DNA from: JADZAA01 sp039810485
GTDB lineage: Bacteria; Bacteroidota; Ignavibacteria; Kapaibacteriales; UBA961
Assembly: GCA_039810485.1 (NCBI GenBank)
Contig: JBDHXA010000004.1
Location: forward strand, 1-64,000
Reading direction: 5' to 3'
Length of the DNA: 64,000 nt
The translations under genes and the position numbers were made by a program. Position 1 is the stretch's first letter. Every line of letters starts with the position of its first letter. Under the pieces are notes generated by a model. It was not told where the DNA came from, did not search any database, and saw nothing but the letters and a program-made list of their open reading frames with translations. Positions 25,105 through 33,601 of the stretch are shown in pieces.

Positions 25105-25227
25105 CGTGTGCCTCCGAAATAGGATACAAAAAAACATAAATGTATAATACGGCTTTTGTTTTCGGTGCTGTTAAGTTTTATTCTGCGCTTAATTTATAGA
25201 GAAATTCTAAATTTACCAAATTCTGTC
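24941..25227 (-). promoter_or_regulatory. Leader and candidate promoter of adhesin 3 (copy C)
   Basis: TTG (25217-25219), 20 bases, TAAATTAA (25189-25196, one base off the A and B copies); GGAGG and ATG as above; stems at 25060-25081 and 25027-25043; then the tracts. Confidence 0.5.
24982..25000. repeat. Dinucleotide microsatellite (GA)9.5 plus TG tract, copy C
   Basis: Nineteen bases of GA followed by TGTGTGTGTGAGTGTG, the same length as in copy B. Confidence 0.95.
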
Positions 25228-25245
25228 TTGATTTTTTTCTCATCA

Positions 25246-25623
25246 TTATAGTAACACTAAATTATTGGAAAACGTATCATAGTTCTTACGATTTTTCTGG
25301 GCAATATGCTGCCGAAACACAACCGACTTAGCCACACTGCGTTTGCCGCCAGATGCCGCTTCGACAAAATACACGCCTGCGGACCGACCGCTGGTAGAAA
25401 TTTTGCCACCCGCACCTGCGTAGAGCAGCTTGCCGAAAATGTCGCGAACGGCAATGGTTGCACCTGCGGGCGCGGAAACATCAAAACGCTCGCTGACAGG
25501 GTTGGGCTTTATTAGTAAATCTGAATTTAGATTTTGATTTTCTTCTGGCGGATTCATCTGATATTCGGACTTATGATTTGCGGTAAATTCTAAAATAATG
25601 AATAAACGAGCGCAGTCAATCAA
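25246..25623 (-). pseudogene. Truncated T9SS sorting-domain gene at the head of the locus
   Basis: A 125-residue frame without signal peptide. Its centre is a T9SS type A sorting domain ('LIKPNPVSERFDVSAP', 'IAVRDIFGKLLYAGAGG', 'SAGVYFVEAASGGKRSVAKS'). The TAG that ends the other copies is CAG here, so the frame runs 19 residues further towards the next leader. The first 30 residues look unrelated. It is best read as the 3' end of a lost T9SS gene with a mutated stop, in the same position relative to leader C as the intact gene has to leader A. Confidence 0.75.
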
Positions 25624-25889
25624 TAAAAATATCTGCGCGGTTTGATAATGTCAGTCAATATTAATTTAGATTTTAAATGCTGATTTACCAGCATGACAAA
25701 TCTGTAGTCTTGCATGAGGAAGAAGCAACGGAATTTGACATGTCGTCGTTATGTTGTTGAAAGCATACACCAACTGTTTTCAAAAGAAAATTCAGTCATA
25801 GTTTGTATGGTTTCTGCATAATCCTGAATTTTGCGAGTTCCATTTACAATATTCCTTTCATTCTGTAATATTCTATTCCAACGAACTCC

Positions 25890-28800
25890 ATGACAAGCAA
25901 ATTATTGCGTCAAATTTTATTTGTTCTTATTGCGCTCTTTTTCTCAAACACTGCGTTTCTATCGGCGCAAAAAACTGTGCAGACGACAGCAATAGACGGG
26001 TTGCGCGACAAAGTTGCATCATATTTCGCCATAACAAATGTTACATTAATCCCCGAACCAAATACAATCATTCAGAATGCCGTTGTCATTATTCGCAACG
26101 GCATAATTGAGGCGGCAGGCGCAAATATTGCCATTCCGTCTGGAGTTTCTGTGCGCGATGGCAAAGGATTGTGGGTGTATGCTGCTTTTATCGAGCCGTA
26201 TTCTGAATTGGGAATTGGTAAAAAAACTGTGCAAAAAACCGGTTTTTCTGCTGAATTCGATGACGATCAAATTGATCAGCCGCTGCCTGCGAATAGAGGT
26301 GCGCGCTATTGGAACGAGGCAATACATCCCGAAAATCGTGCCGCCGAATCGGCTTCATTCGACAATGAAACCGCTGAATCGCTTCTTAATGCCGGCTTTG
26401 CGCTAGCGCAAATCAACTCTTCCGACGGCATAATGCGCGGTTCGTCAGCAATTGTGTTTGCAAGAGCCGGGAACGCCAATCAAATCATTGCCAAAGCCGA
26501 TGCAAGCCACGTTCTTTCTTTTCGCAAGGGAAGCTCGCGAAATTCATATCCAAGCTCGATGATGGGAAGTATTGCGCTCATTCGTCAGGCATTTTCAGAT
26601 GCATTATGGTATTCGGCTGCGCAATTCGCCTATCACCAAAATCCTTTATTGGCAATTCCGGAAACAAATCTTTCGTTAGAAGCTCTTTCTCAGGCGATAG
26701 CGGCTAAAAAACCATGGATTTTCCATACTAACAATGAAAACACTCTGCTTCGTGGAAGCAGAATTGCTCAAGAGTTCAATCTGCCCTTTGTGTATTTGGG
26801 AAGCGGTCGCGAATATCGCCGCCTTTCAAGCATAGCGCCGTTGAAACCGCGGATAATACTGCCGGTAAATTTTCCATCTGCGCCCGATGTGTCAACTCCG
26901 CAAAAAGCTTTAGATGTTTCATTAGCCGATCTCAAGTACTGGGATGCCGCGCCTGCCAATCCAATGCGGCTAGATTCTGTCGGCATACGATTTGCCTTCA
27001 CTTCCTACGGACTTAAAGACAAAGCCGAATTTTTGAAAAATATTCGCAAAGCTGTGCAATATGGCCTCTCTCCTGCAAAAGCCCTTGCCTCTTTGACGAC
27101 GATTTCGGCTGAATTTTGTGGAATTAGCGACAATGCAGGAACTATTAAAGCCGGGAAATGGGCAAATCTATTAGTTGCCGACGGAGATATTTTCGATGCC
27201 AAAACTACAATTCGATCTGTTTATGTAGCAGGCGAGGAAAACGTTGTGAATCGGATGCCGGAAAATGACGTAAGAGGTTATTGGACATATAATATCGAAA
27301 ACATGCCTTCGCTTCGTGTAGCACTGACGGGAAAATCTTCCGCACCCGATGTTGAAATCAAAAAAGATACACTGAAACTTAATGCCAAATTTTCGACAAA
27401 TGAACGACAAATAGCGCTTTCTTTTACCGGCGATCCGCTCGGCATTGCTGGTGTCCTTCGACTATCCGGTTGGATGGATACTATTGCAGGGAAAGGAATT
27501 GCACTATTTCCAGATGGAGCGCAGCGCCGTTGGACAGCAGTTCGAGACAGCGCTTATATATTCAATCCGGCCGTTGCGGACACACAAATTTTACATCCGG
27601 CATTCGGCATATTGCAGCCCGATGGACCTTATGGCTTCGAGCATATTCCGCAACAGAAAAGCGTGCTTTTTAAAAATGCCACAGTTTGGACAAGCGCGAA
27701 AGATGGCATACTCCAAAATACCGATGTTTTAATTTCCGACGGTAAAATTGCGGCAATTGGAAAAAAAATTGCTAAATCTGCAGACACTATAATTGATGCG
27801 ACAGGGCTTCATCTCACCGCTGGAATAGTAGACGAACATTCGCACATTGCCATCGAAGGCGGCGTAAATGAAGGGACTCATGCAATAACTCCGGAAGTTC
27901 GTATCGGCGATGTTATAGACCCTGACGACATGATTATTTACCGCCAGCTCTCGTCAGGCGTAACAAGCTCTCACACTTTGCACGGCTCGGCAAATCCCAT
28001 TGGCGGACAAGTTCAATTTATAAAACTTCGCTGGGGCGCTGATTCCGAAGGATTGAAATTCAACGACGTTCCTCCCACAATTAAATTCGCATTAGGCGAA
28101 AATGTGAAACAATCTAATTGGGGCGAGCATTTTACAACACGCTATCCTCAAACGCGCATGGGAGTTAAAGAAATCATGGAAGATGCTTTTCGCGCCGCGC
28201 TCGAGTACGAAAAAGAACAAAAAGTCGGAAAGCGGAAAGATGGGCTGCCATTTCGACGCGATTATCAGCTTGATGCTTTGCTTGAAGTACTACATGGAAA
28301 GCGATTAGTGCATTGCCACTCGTATGTGCAAAGTGAAATCCTTATGTTGATTCGACTAGCCGAAGAATTTGGCTTCAAAATTCAAACGTTCACTCATGTG
28401 CTCGAAGGGTATAAAGTTGCGCGAGAAATAGCTCTGCATGGAGCAAGTGCCTCTACATTTGCTGATTGGTGGGCATACAAATTTGAAGTTTATGATGCTA
28501 TTCCGCAAAATGCCGCTATAATGCACGAACAAGGAGTGCTGACCTCTATTAACAGCGACGATGGCGAAATGGGCAGACGGCTAAATCAAGAAGCGGCTAA
28601 GTCAATAAAATATGGAGGTTTATCCGAAGATGAAGCTATTAAGCTATGCACGATAAATCCCGCCAAGCAAATGAAATCTGACTCACGCATCGGTTCAATA
28701 GAAATAGGCAAAGATGCCGATCTTGCCCTATGGACAGGCAATCCTCTTTCTAATTTTTCTCGCGTAGAGCAAACTTATATTGAGGGACGAAAGTATTTTG

Positions 28801-28985
28801 ACCGCAATACCGATGCTAAGCTCCGAGAGCGCGACTCCTTCATTCGCGCTTCGCTGGAGCAGCGCGCCATGGCCGTAGTCCAAACGGGATCTCCGGTCGC
28901 AAAACGCTCATCGCTTACTCCGAAACATGCATATAATTGCGAAGATAATGCAGATGAAATGAAGGGAAATTATTATGAGGAATAA
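25890..28985 (+). CDS. Secreted amidohydrolase, two amidohydrolase-like halves
   Basis: 1031 residues with a signal peptide (MTSKLLRQILFVLIALFFSNTAFLSAQ). The N-terminal half (about 40-470) resembles an imidazolonepropionase-like amidohydrolase ('ITNVTLIPEPNTIIQNAVVI', 'GTIKAGKWANLLVADGD') but lacks a clear HxH. The C-terminal half (about 590-1000) has a full metal site: His650-x-His652 (DEHSHIA), His808/His810 (LVHCHSY), His836 (FTHVLEG) and Asp890-Asp891 (NSDDGE), ending 'IEIGKDADLALWTGNPL'. Known relatives in Bacteroidota are long periplasmic amidohydrolases of unproven substrate. It stands alone on the plus strand. Confidence 0.88.
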   Translation: MTSKLLRQILFVLIALFFSNTAFLSAQKTVQTTAIDGLRDKVASYFAITNVTLIPEPNTIIQNAVVIIRNGIIEAAGANIAIPSGVSVRDGKGLWVYAAFIEPYSELGIGKKTVQKTGFSAEFDDDQIDQPLPANRGARYWNEAIHPENRAAESASFDNETAESLLNAGFALAQINSSDGIMRGSSAIVFARAGNANQIIAKADASHVLSFRKGSSRNSYPSSMMGSIALIRQAFSDALWYSAAQFAYHQNPLLAIPETNLSLEALSQAIAAKKPWIFHTNNENTLLRGSRIAQEFNLPFVYLGSGREYRRLSSIAPLKPRIILPVNFPSAPDVSTPQKALDVSLADLKYWDAAPANPMRLDSVGIRFAFTSYGLKDKAEFLKNIRKAVQYGLSPAKALASLTTISAEFCGISDNAGTIKAGKWANLLVADGDIFDAKTTIRSVYVAGEENVVNRMPENDVRGYWTYNIENMPSLRVALTGKSSAPDVEIKKDTLKLNAKFSTNERQIALSFTGDPLGIAGVLRLSGWMDTIAGKGIALFPDGAQRRWTAVRDSAYIFNPAVADTQILHPAFGILQPDGPYGFEHIPQQKSVLFKNATVWTSAKDGILQNTDVLISDGKIAAIGKKIAKSADTIIDATGLHLTAGIVDEHSHIAIEGGVNEGTHAITPEVRIGDVIDPDDMIIYRQLSSGVTSSHTLHGSANPIGGQVQFIKLRWGADSEGLKFNDVPPTIKFALGENVKQSNWGEHFTTRYPQTRMGVKEIMEDAFRAALEYEKEQKVGKRKDGLPFRRDYQLDALLEVLHGKRLVHCHSYVQSEILMLIRLAEEFGFKIQTFTHVLEGYKVAREIALHGASASTFADWWAYKFEVYDAIPQNAAIMHEQGVLTSINSDDGEMGRRLNQEAAKSIKYGGLSEDEAIKLCTINPAKQMKSDSRIGSIEIGKDADLALWTGNPLSNFSRVEQTYIEGRKYFDRNTDAKLRERDSFIRASLEQRAMAVVQTGSPVAKRSSLTPKHAYNCEDNADEMKGNYYEE

Positions 28986-29134
28986 TATTCATCCATAGAT
29001 TATTTTCGGCGCATCTTCATCAAACAACTTGATGCATTTGCAGAGATAACAACAAACTATCTACAACTACCGCATGATAGAACTGCTTATTCTTTGCGTT
29101 GCGGCTGCCAATGGGCTAATCAGCATAATTTAAC

Positions 29135-29142
29135 TATATTTG
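29135..29142 (+). promoter_or_regulatory. Candidate -7 box of the glycosyltransferase gene group
   Basis: TATATTTG fits TAnnTTTG at all fixed positions, 69 bases before the start of the first gene of the group. No TTG at standard spacing was found. Confidence 0.35.
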
Positions 29143-29210
29143 CCGTTCTTTAACATTAAATTTTACCGCAATTATTGCCACTTTGCAAAGCAATTATTGC
29201 TTACTGAAGA

Positions 29211-30227
29211 ATGGCTACGCCTAAACAGCAAGAAGAAATCGGGGTTGCAATGATTGTCCGAAACGCATCAGAGCATTTGGGACGAGCTCTCGACTCAATT
29301 AGCAGCTTCGCAAAGCAAATAGTTGTTGTTGATACCGGCTCGAACGATAATACGCCTAAAATTGCCGTAGCATACGGCGCAGAAGTGCATTTTCACGCTT
29401 GGAACGATGATTTTTCTCAATCTCGAAATTATGCACTTCAAGCAATGCGAACAGAATGGATATTGCAGCTTGATGCTGATGAAGAAGTTGAGAATGGAAA
29501 TTTCAGATCCGTTCATGACAGCATTTCACAAACTTCAATCGGCGGTGCAACAGTAAAAATCATTAATATTTTGCCAGATGGCACAAAGAGCACTCACCAT
29601 TTTACGCGCTTATTTCGCAAACATCGAAGCATTCGCTATGCCGGTCGAATACATGAGCAAATAGCACCGTCGATCATTGCATTGGGGTATGATATTGCAG
29701 AATCGCAGATTGTAATTACTCATCACGGCTATGCATCGGAAAAACGAGAGCGCGCTTTGAGAAATAGATGGCTGCTTGAAAAAGAATTGCTCGACAACCC
29801 GAATGATATTTGGCTGCAATACCATTTAGGCATGAGTTTGTTTGCCGAAAAAAATTATAAAGAAACAGCAGAAATATTGACAAAAATAGGAAATTCAACT
29901 GTATTGTCGCAAGAGCAAAGAGAATTGTCTAAAATACGCGCCGCACAAGCACTTATTGCTTTGGAATTCTATGATAAAGCTTTGAATATTATTGACTTTC
30001 GTAGCAATTCACCAGAACACGAAGGTTTGCGCTTATATGTTTTAGGTCTGCTTTTTGGCTTGCGCGGCGATCTTTCGCAAGCCGTTTCAACTCTTTTGCG
30101 ACCGGAGATTAAAAATTCAGATTTAGTAAACCGAAGCGATGCTGACAGATTTGCAGCTCAATTTGCTTCCGTGATGAAACGTGGGAAATCGTCATTACAA
30201 CCGTATTCTCAGGCAACAAATCAATGA
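29211..30227 (+). CDS. Family 2 glycosyltransferase with C-terminal repeat region
   Basis: 338 residues. The N-terminal 200 residues are a GT-A fold of the family 2, tail-containing type: MIVRNAS (14-20), VVVDTGSNDNT (38-48, nucleotide-binding Asp41), 'WNDDFSQSRNYAL' and the metal motif LDADEE (87-92). It would transfer a sugar from a nucleotide sugar at the cytoplasmic face of the membrane. Residues about 200-320 are helical and look like TPR-type repeats. The gene overlaps the following HisA-like gene by 4 bases (ATGA), so the two are translated together. Confidence 0.88.
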   Translation: MATPKQQEEIGVAMIVRNASEHLGRALDSISSFAKQIVVVDTGSNDNTPKIAVAYGAEVHFHAWNDDFSQSRNYALQAMRTEWILQLDADEEVENGNFRSVHDSISQTSIGGATVKIINILPDGTKSTHHFTRLFRKHRSIRYAGRIHEQIAPSIIALGYDIAESQIVITHHGYASEKRERALRNRWLLEKELLDNPNDIWLQYHLGMSLFAEKNYKETAEILTKIGNSTVLSQEQRELSKIRAAQALIALEFYDKALNIIDFRSNSPEHEGLRLYVLGLLFGLRGDLSQAVSTLLRPEIKNSDLVNRSDADRFAAQFASVMKRGKSSLQPYSQATNQ

Positions 30228-30994
30228 TACTTGTCATTCCTGCAATAGATCTCGAACACGGGCAATGCGCCCGTTGTATATCGGGCGAACCAGGCACCGA
30301 ACATCTATATTCTCTAATATCAGAGCATCCGGCCGAATTAGCTCGTCTTTGGCGGCGTGAAAATGCAAAATCAATTCATATTACCGATCACGATGCACTT
30401 CATGCCGAACACTCCGACTTCAATGCTTCTATTATCAAAGAGCTTGCCCGGTCGGTTGATATTCCTATTCAGCTTTACTCTTACTTTCCGAATGTAGAGC
30501 AGTGTCGCGTATGGTTGGAAAACGGAGTTTATCGAGTTATAATCTGTCAATTGGTTCTTAACGATCCGGAAGGCGTGAGAAAGTTGGTTGAAGATTACAC
30601 TTCAAGCCGCATTATTTTAGGCATTCGAGCAAAGAACAGAAAAGTAATTTTTACCGATACTCCTCGCGATATGAACGATATAGAACTGGCGCTGGCAGCA
30701 AAATCATTAGGCATTCAGCGTTTAGTATATACGGATGTTTCATGGGAAGGATCTCTATGCGGTCCCGACTACGATATTCTGACAGATATAGGGCTATCAT
30801 CGAAAATGCGCATCACCGAAGCAGGCGGCGTTGCAAAGCCCGAACAATTATGGAAATTACAAGAATTGCAAAAAGAAGGAATTGATTCGGTTATCATCGG
30901 TCGGGCACTCTATGAGAATTGTTTTCCTTGCCAGCATATCTGGCGCGAAGTAGAAGCTGAACTTGAACCGGATATCGTGGAGCACGAATTGTGA
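30224..30994 (+). CDS. HisA-like TIM-barrel protein, probably not a true histidine enzyme
   Basis: 256 residues of the HisA/HisF family: VIPAIDL with Asp9, 'YTDVSWEGSLCGPD' (169-182), phosphate loops EAGGV (199-203) and IIGRALY (224-230). HisA isomerises ProFAR to PRFAR in histidine synthesis, using an N-terminal Asp and a second Asp in a 'LD.R' motif. Here that motif reads LGIR (132-135), with Gly133 at the catalytic position by eye alignment. The 'DLDGA' signature is DHDAL, and the 'GW' substrate loop is absent. No other his gene is nearby. Gene overlaps on both sides (4 bases each) tie it to a glycosyltransferase and an outer-membrane protein, so a different role is likely. Confidence 0.75.
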   Translation: MILVIPAIDLEHGQCARCISGEPGTEHLYSLISEHPAELARLWRRENAKSIHITDHDALHAEHSDFNASIIKELARSVDIPIQLYSYFPNVEQCRVWLENGVYRVIICQLVLNDPEGVRKLVEDYTSSRIILGIRAKNRKVIFTDTPRDMNDIELALAAKSLGIQRLVYTDVSWEGSLCGPDYDILTDIGLSSKMRITEAGGVAKPEQLWKLQELQKEGIDSVIIGRALYENCFPCQHIWREVEAELEPDIVEHEL

Positions 30995-31815
30995 AAATCG
31001 CGGCAATGCCTTGCTCGCTTTTTTCTTGGCTGTTTTTTTTGATGTTTCTGCAGCCACTGCCGGCTTTATGCTTCGGCGACCTGCTTTTTAAACCATACGC
31101 AGCAAACCCTTATGAAGGACGCGTTGGCGTGATGGGGCAGTTAGAAGTAAAAAAACTGCGTCTTGACATTGGTAACTCAATTGATTTAATGCGGTTTGCA
31201 CAAGATTCCATCGTTTTTTCAATCGGAGCAGATTTTTTTACTTTTAGCCGGTTGCGCAGCGAGGGAAATTTAAAGTTTCCCGTAGAAACAGCTGATTATT
31301 ATTTTGGATTGAACGCAGCGGTTGTATTCCCGAAACAATTCGACTGGACGCCGTCGGCGCGATTGCGCTACGCTCATATTTCATCGCATTTGATTGACGG
31401 TTTGGCAGATTCTGTCGGACATTTTAACGGCAATCTACCATTTGTTTATAGCCGCGAATTTATTGATGCAACATTTGCATTAGAAAAAAACGGATTGAGA
31501 TTTTACTGCGGATTGAACTATGTTTATGCGCGCCTACCGCGCTCTGCATCGCCAATTATTCCGCAATTAGGATTTGACATGCGCTATCCAATTTCAAAAA
31601 TATTTGAATTTCAAGGCGGTCTCGATGAGAAGATAGCAGGCGTTGACGGCATTTTTCTGCCAATGCACGCAGCGCAAGTCGGAGTTTTGTTAAAAACATC
31701 GCCGCAACGAGGAATTTCTGCCAATCTCTATTATTTTAGCGGACGCAGCATTCACGGCATGTTCTTTCTCGAACGTGATGAATATGTGGCGGCAGGATTT
31801 CAAATACAATTTTAA
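30991..31815 (+). CDS. DUF1207-family outer-membrane beta-barrel protein
   Basis: 274 residues from a GTG start overlapping the previous stop (GTGA). Signal peptide MKIAAMPCSLFSWLFFLMFL, then LQPLPALCFG. Family signatures visible are 'LFKPYAANPYE', 'RLRYAHISSHLID' and 'YSREFIDATFALEKNGLRFY', matching DUF1207 as I know it ('SSHLGDE', 'YSREF'). Alternating hydrophobic strands and the terminal aromatic residue (GFQIQF) fit an outer-membrane barrel. Function of the family is unknown. Coupling to the upstream genes suggests a role with their product. Confidence 0.75.
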   Translation: MKIAAMPCSLFSWLFFLMFLQPLPALCFGDLLFKPYAANPYEGRVGVMGQLEVKKLRLDIGNSIDLMRFAQDSIVFSIGADFFTFSRLRSEGNLKFPVETADYYFGLNAAVVFPKQFDWTPSARLRYAHISSHLIDGLADSVGHFNGNLPFVYSREFIDATFALEKNGLRFYCGLNYVYARLPRSASPIIPQLGFDMRYPISKIFEFQGGLDEKIAGVDGIFLPMHAAQVGVLLKTSPQRGISANLYYFSGRSIHGMFFLERDEYVAAGFQIQF

Positions 31816-31833
31816 TTGTGCCATAAATAAGAA

Positions 31834-33369
31834 ATGACAATTTTGGAAACAAGCACCATAGAGCGTTCTACTGCTGAATACGCCTCGAGATTTCCACAAT
31901 CATATTTTAGAAAACTCGCGACCGGTGAAACAGTTTCGCGAATCGGATTCGGCACATACCGCACTGCCATCGGCATTGAAGCACATGAGAATGCGTTGCG
32001 CAAAGCATTATTGTCTGGCATCAATCTTATTGACACTGCAAGCAATTACGCTTTTGGCGACAGTGAAATACTTATTGGCAGCACGCTTGAAGATTTAATA
32101 GCCGAGGGAAGCGTTTCTGCGGATGAACTTGTAATAGTCACCAAATCGGGCTATATTCAAGGTGAAATTTTAGAAGAGGCAAAGCGCGGAGAGCTTGAAG
32201 GCAGGCGCATACCGGGCGTTGTAAAATTAGAGGAAAATGTTTGGCATAGCATTCATCCTTTTTTTATAGCAGAGCAGCTCAATCAATCGCTCGAGCGTCT
32301 CAACTTATTGCATATTAACGTCCTACTGCTTCATAATCCTGAATATTATTTGGCTTGGGCGCAGTCGGCCGGCAACACGCTCGAATCAGCGCGAGAAGAA
32401 TTTTACAGAAAAATGCGATTGGCATTTGAATACTGTGAGAAAGCCGTTTCCAATGCTAAAATTTCATGGTATGGAATTTCATCAAATTCTCTTGGCTATA
32501 TGCCTGAGCATTACCAGTTCTGCGCGCTAGACAAATGTTATCGCATTGCTGAAGACATTGCAGGAAGCGACCATCATTTTCGATTTGCACAGCTTCCGCT
32601 GAATCTTTTGGAAACTGGCGCCGCAGTGCATAAAAATCAAGAGAATGGAGAGCTAACATGCCTTGAATTTGCGCAAAAATTCGGCATTTCTGTATTAGCC
32701 AACCGCCCATTGAATGCGCTTTCGGGCGGCTCAACATTAGTGCGACTTACAACACAAGCAACAACAAGCACCGCACCCGAGCCAAAACATATTGAGCATC
32801 TGATTGAGCAGACAATTGATCATGAACGCATGCTTTTTTCAGAATTATTATCGGCTCTTGACATTCCGCAGAACGATTTATTTATTCTTCGCGGTTTGGC
32901 AGCAACCGGCGAAGCAACCAAAATACTATGGAAGTCATTGCCTTCATTTGCCGATTGGAGTACAGTTTTATTAGAGCAATTCGAGCCGCGAGCCAATCAA
33001 GTAATTTCATATTTGCAACAAATAAACACAAGCGACATTTCTGAATGGCTGTTTGCATACATTCCATTGCTGCAAGAAATGTGGAACAACATTTCAACAT
33101 ATTATACATCAAAGGACACTCCAGTTTCACTGGCAATAAAGCGCTCTGCAAACGCCGCTTTTGGTAAAGAATACGGGCTGCTGCCCATGACTCAGCTCGC
33201 ACTTCAAACATCTATGAACTCGGAAGGCATATCGTCTACGCTAATGGGTGCTCGATCTGTTGCATATATAGATGATGCATTGACGGCGCTTGAATCCAAG
33301 CTTAAGCAATTGCATGCAAATGATTGGAAATCGTATCTTGCCGCAATTACGCAGTCAAATGGAAATTAA
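31834..33369 (+). CDS. Aldo/keto reductase with a large insertion
   Basis: 511 residues, against about 320 for usual family members. It has the AKR barrel start ('VSRIGFGTYRTAIG'), the active-site Asp and Tyr in 'LIDTASNYAFGDSE', the Lys in 'VTKSGY' and the His in 'LLHNPEYYL'. The last barrel elements ('MTQLALQTSMNSEGISSTLM') come at about residue 450. Between 'NRPLNALSGG' (about 290) and that point lie about 120 extra residues, mostly helical. NADPH-dependent oxidoreductase of unknown substrate. It starts 19 bases after the DUF1207 gene and may belong to the same transcript. Confidence 0.85.
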   Translation: MTILETSTIERSTAEYASRFPQSYFRKLATGETVSRIGFGTYRTAIGIEAHENALRKALLSGINLIDTASNYAFGDSEILIGSTLEDLIAEGSVSADELVIVTKSGYIQGEILEEAKRGELEGRRIPGVVKLEENVWHSIHPFFIAEQLNQSLERLNLLHINVLLLHNPEYYLAWAQSAGNTLESAREEFYRKMRLAFEYCEKAVSNAKISWYGISSNSLGYMPEHYQFCALDKCYRIAEDIAGSDHHFRFAQLPLNLLETGAAVHKNQENGELTCLEFAQKFGISVLANRPLNALSGGSTLVRLTTQATTSTAPEPKHIEHLIEQTIDHERMLFSELLSALDIPQNDLFILRGLAATGEATKILWKSLPSFADWSTVLLEQFEPRANQVISYLQQINTSDISEWLFAYIPLLQEMWNNISTYYTSKDTPVSLAIKRSANAAFGKEYGLLPMTQLALQTSMNSEGISSTLMGARSVAYIDDALTALESKLKQLHANDWKSYLAAITQSNGN

Positions 33370-33601
33370 TAATTATTTATTTTAATTTCGCTCTCGCATA
33401 AAAGCGGCAACGTGCATTTTTATCATTAATCATAGAAATATTATGCAGATTCTATTTAATCTGCTAATATAATTAAACATTTTATTGTTTGCGGATATGA
33501 TTCTAATTTTATTGATATCTTGAAATTATTTAACATCGCAACAAACAATTGTTTTGCAAGCCAAAACATAAATATATTTTTAGAAGTATTGAAAGAATCT
33601 A

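Larger units (their letters stand above)
24889..25381. repeat. Long direct repeat, copy C (leader and tail only)
   Basis: Matches copy B (20586-21092) through signal peptide, tracts, hairpins, promoter region and the T9SS tail, with scattered differences in the distal half. Identity stops within the signal peptide on the adhesin side, so the adhesin N-terminal block is not part of this copy. Confidence 0.9.

Noticed and set aside
14808..25381. Repeats considered as insertion sequences or a composite transposon
   Set aside because: No transposase, terminal inverted repeats or target-site duplications were found at the repeat edges.
11579..25623. Repeats considered as a CRISPR array
   Set aside because: Repeat units are hundreds to over a thousand bases, contain coding sequence and are not regularly spaced; no cas genes.
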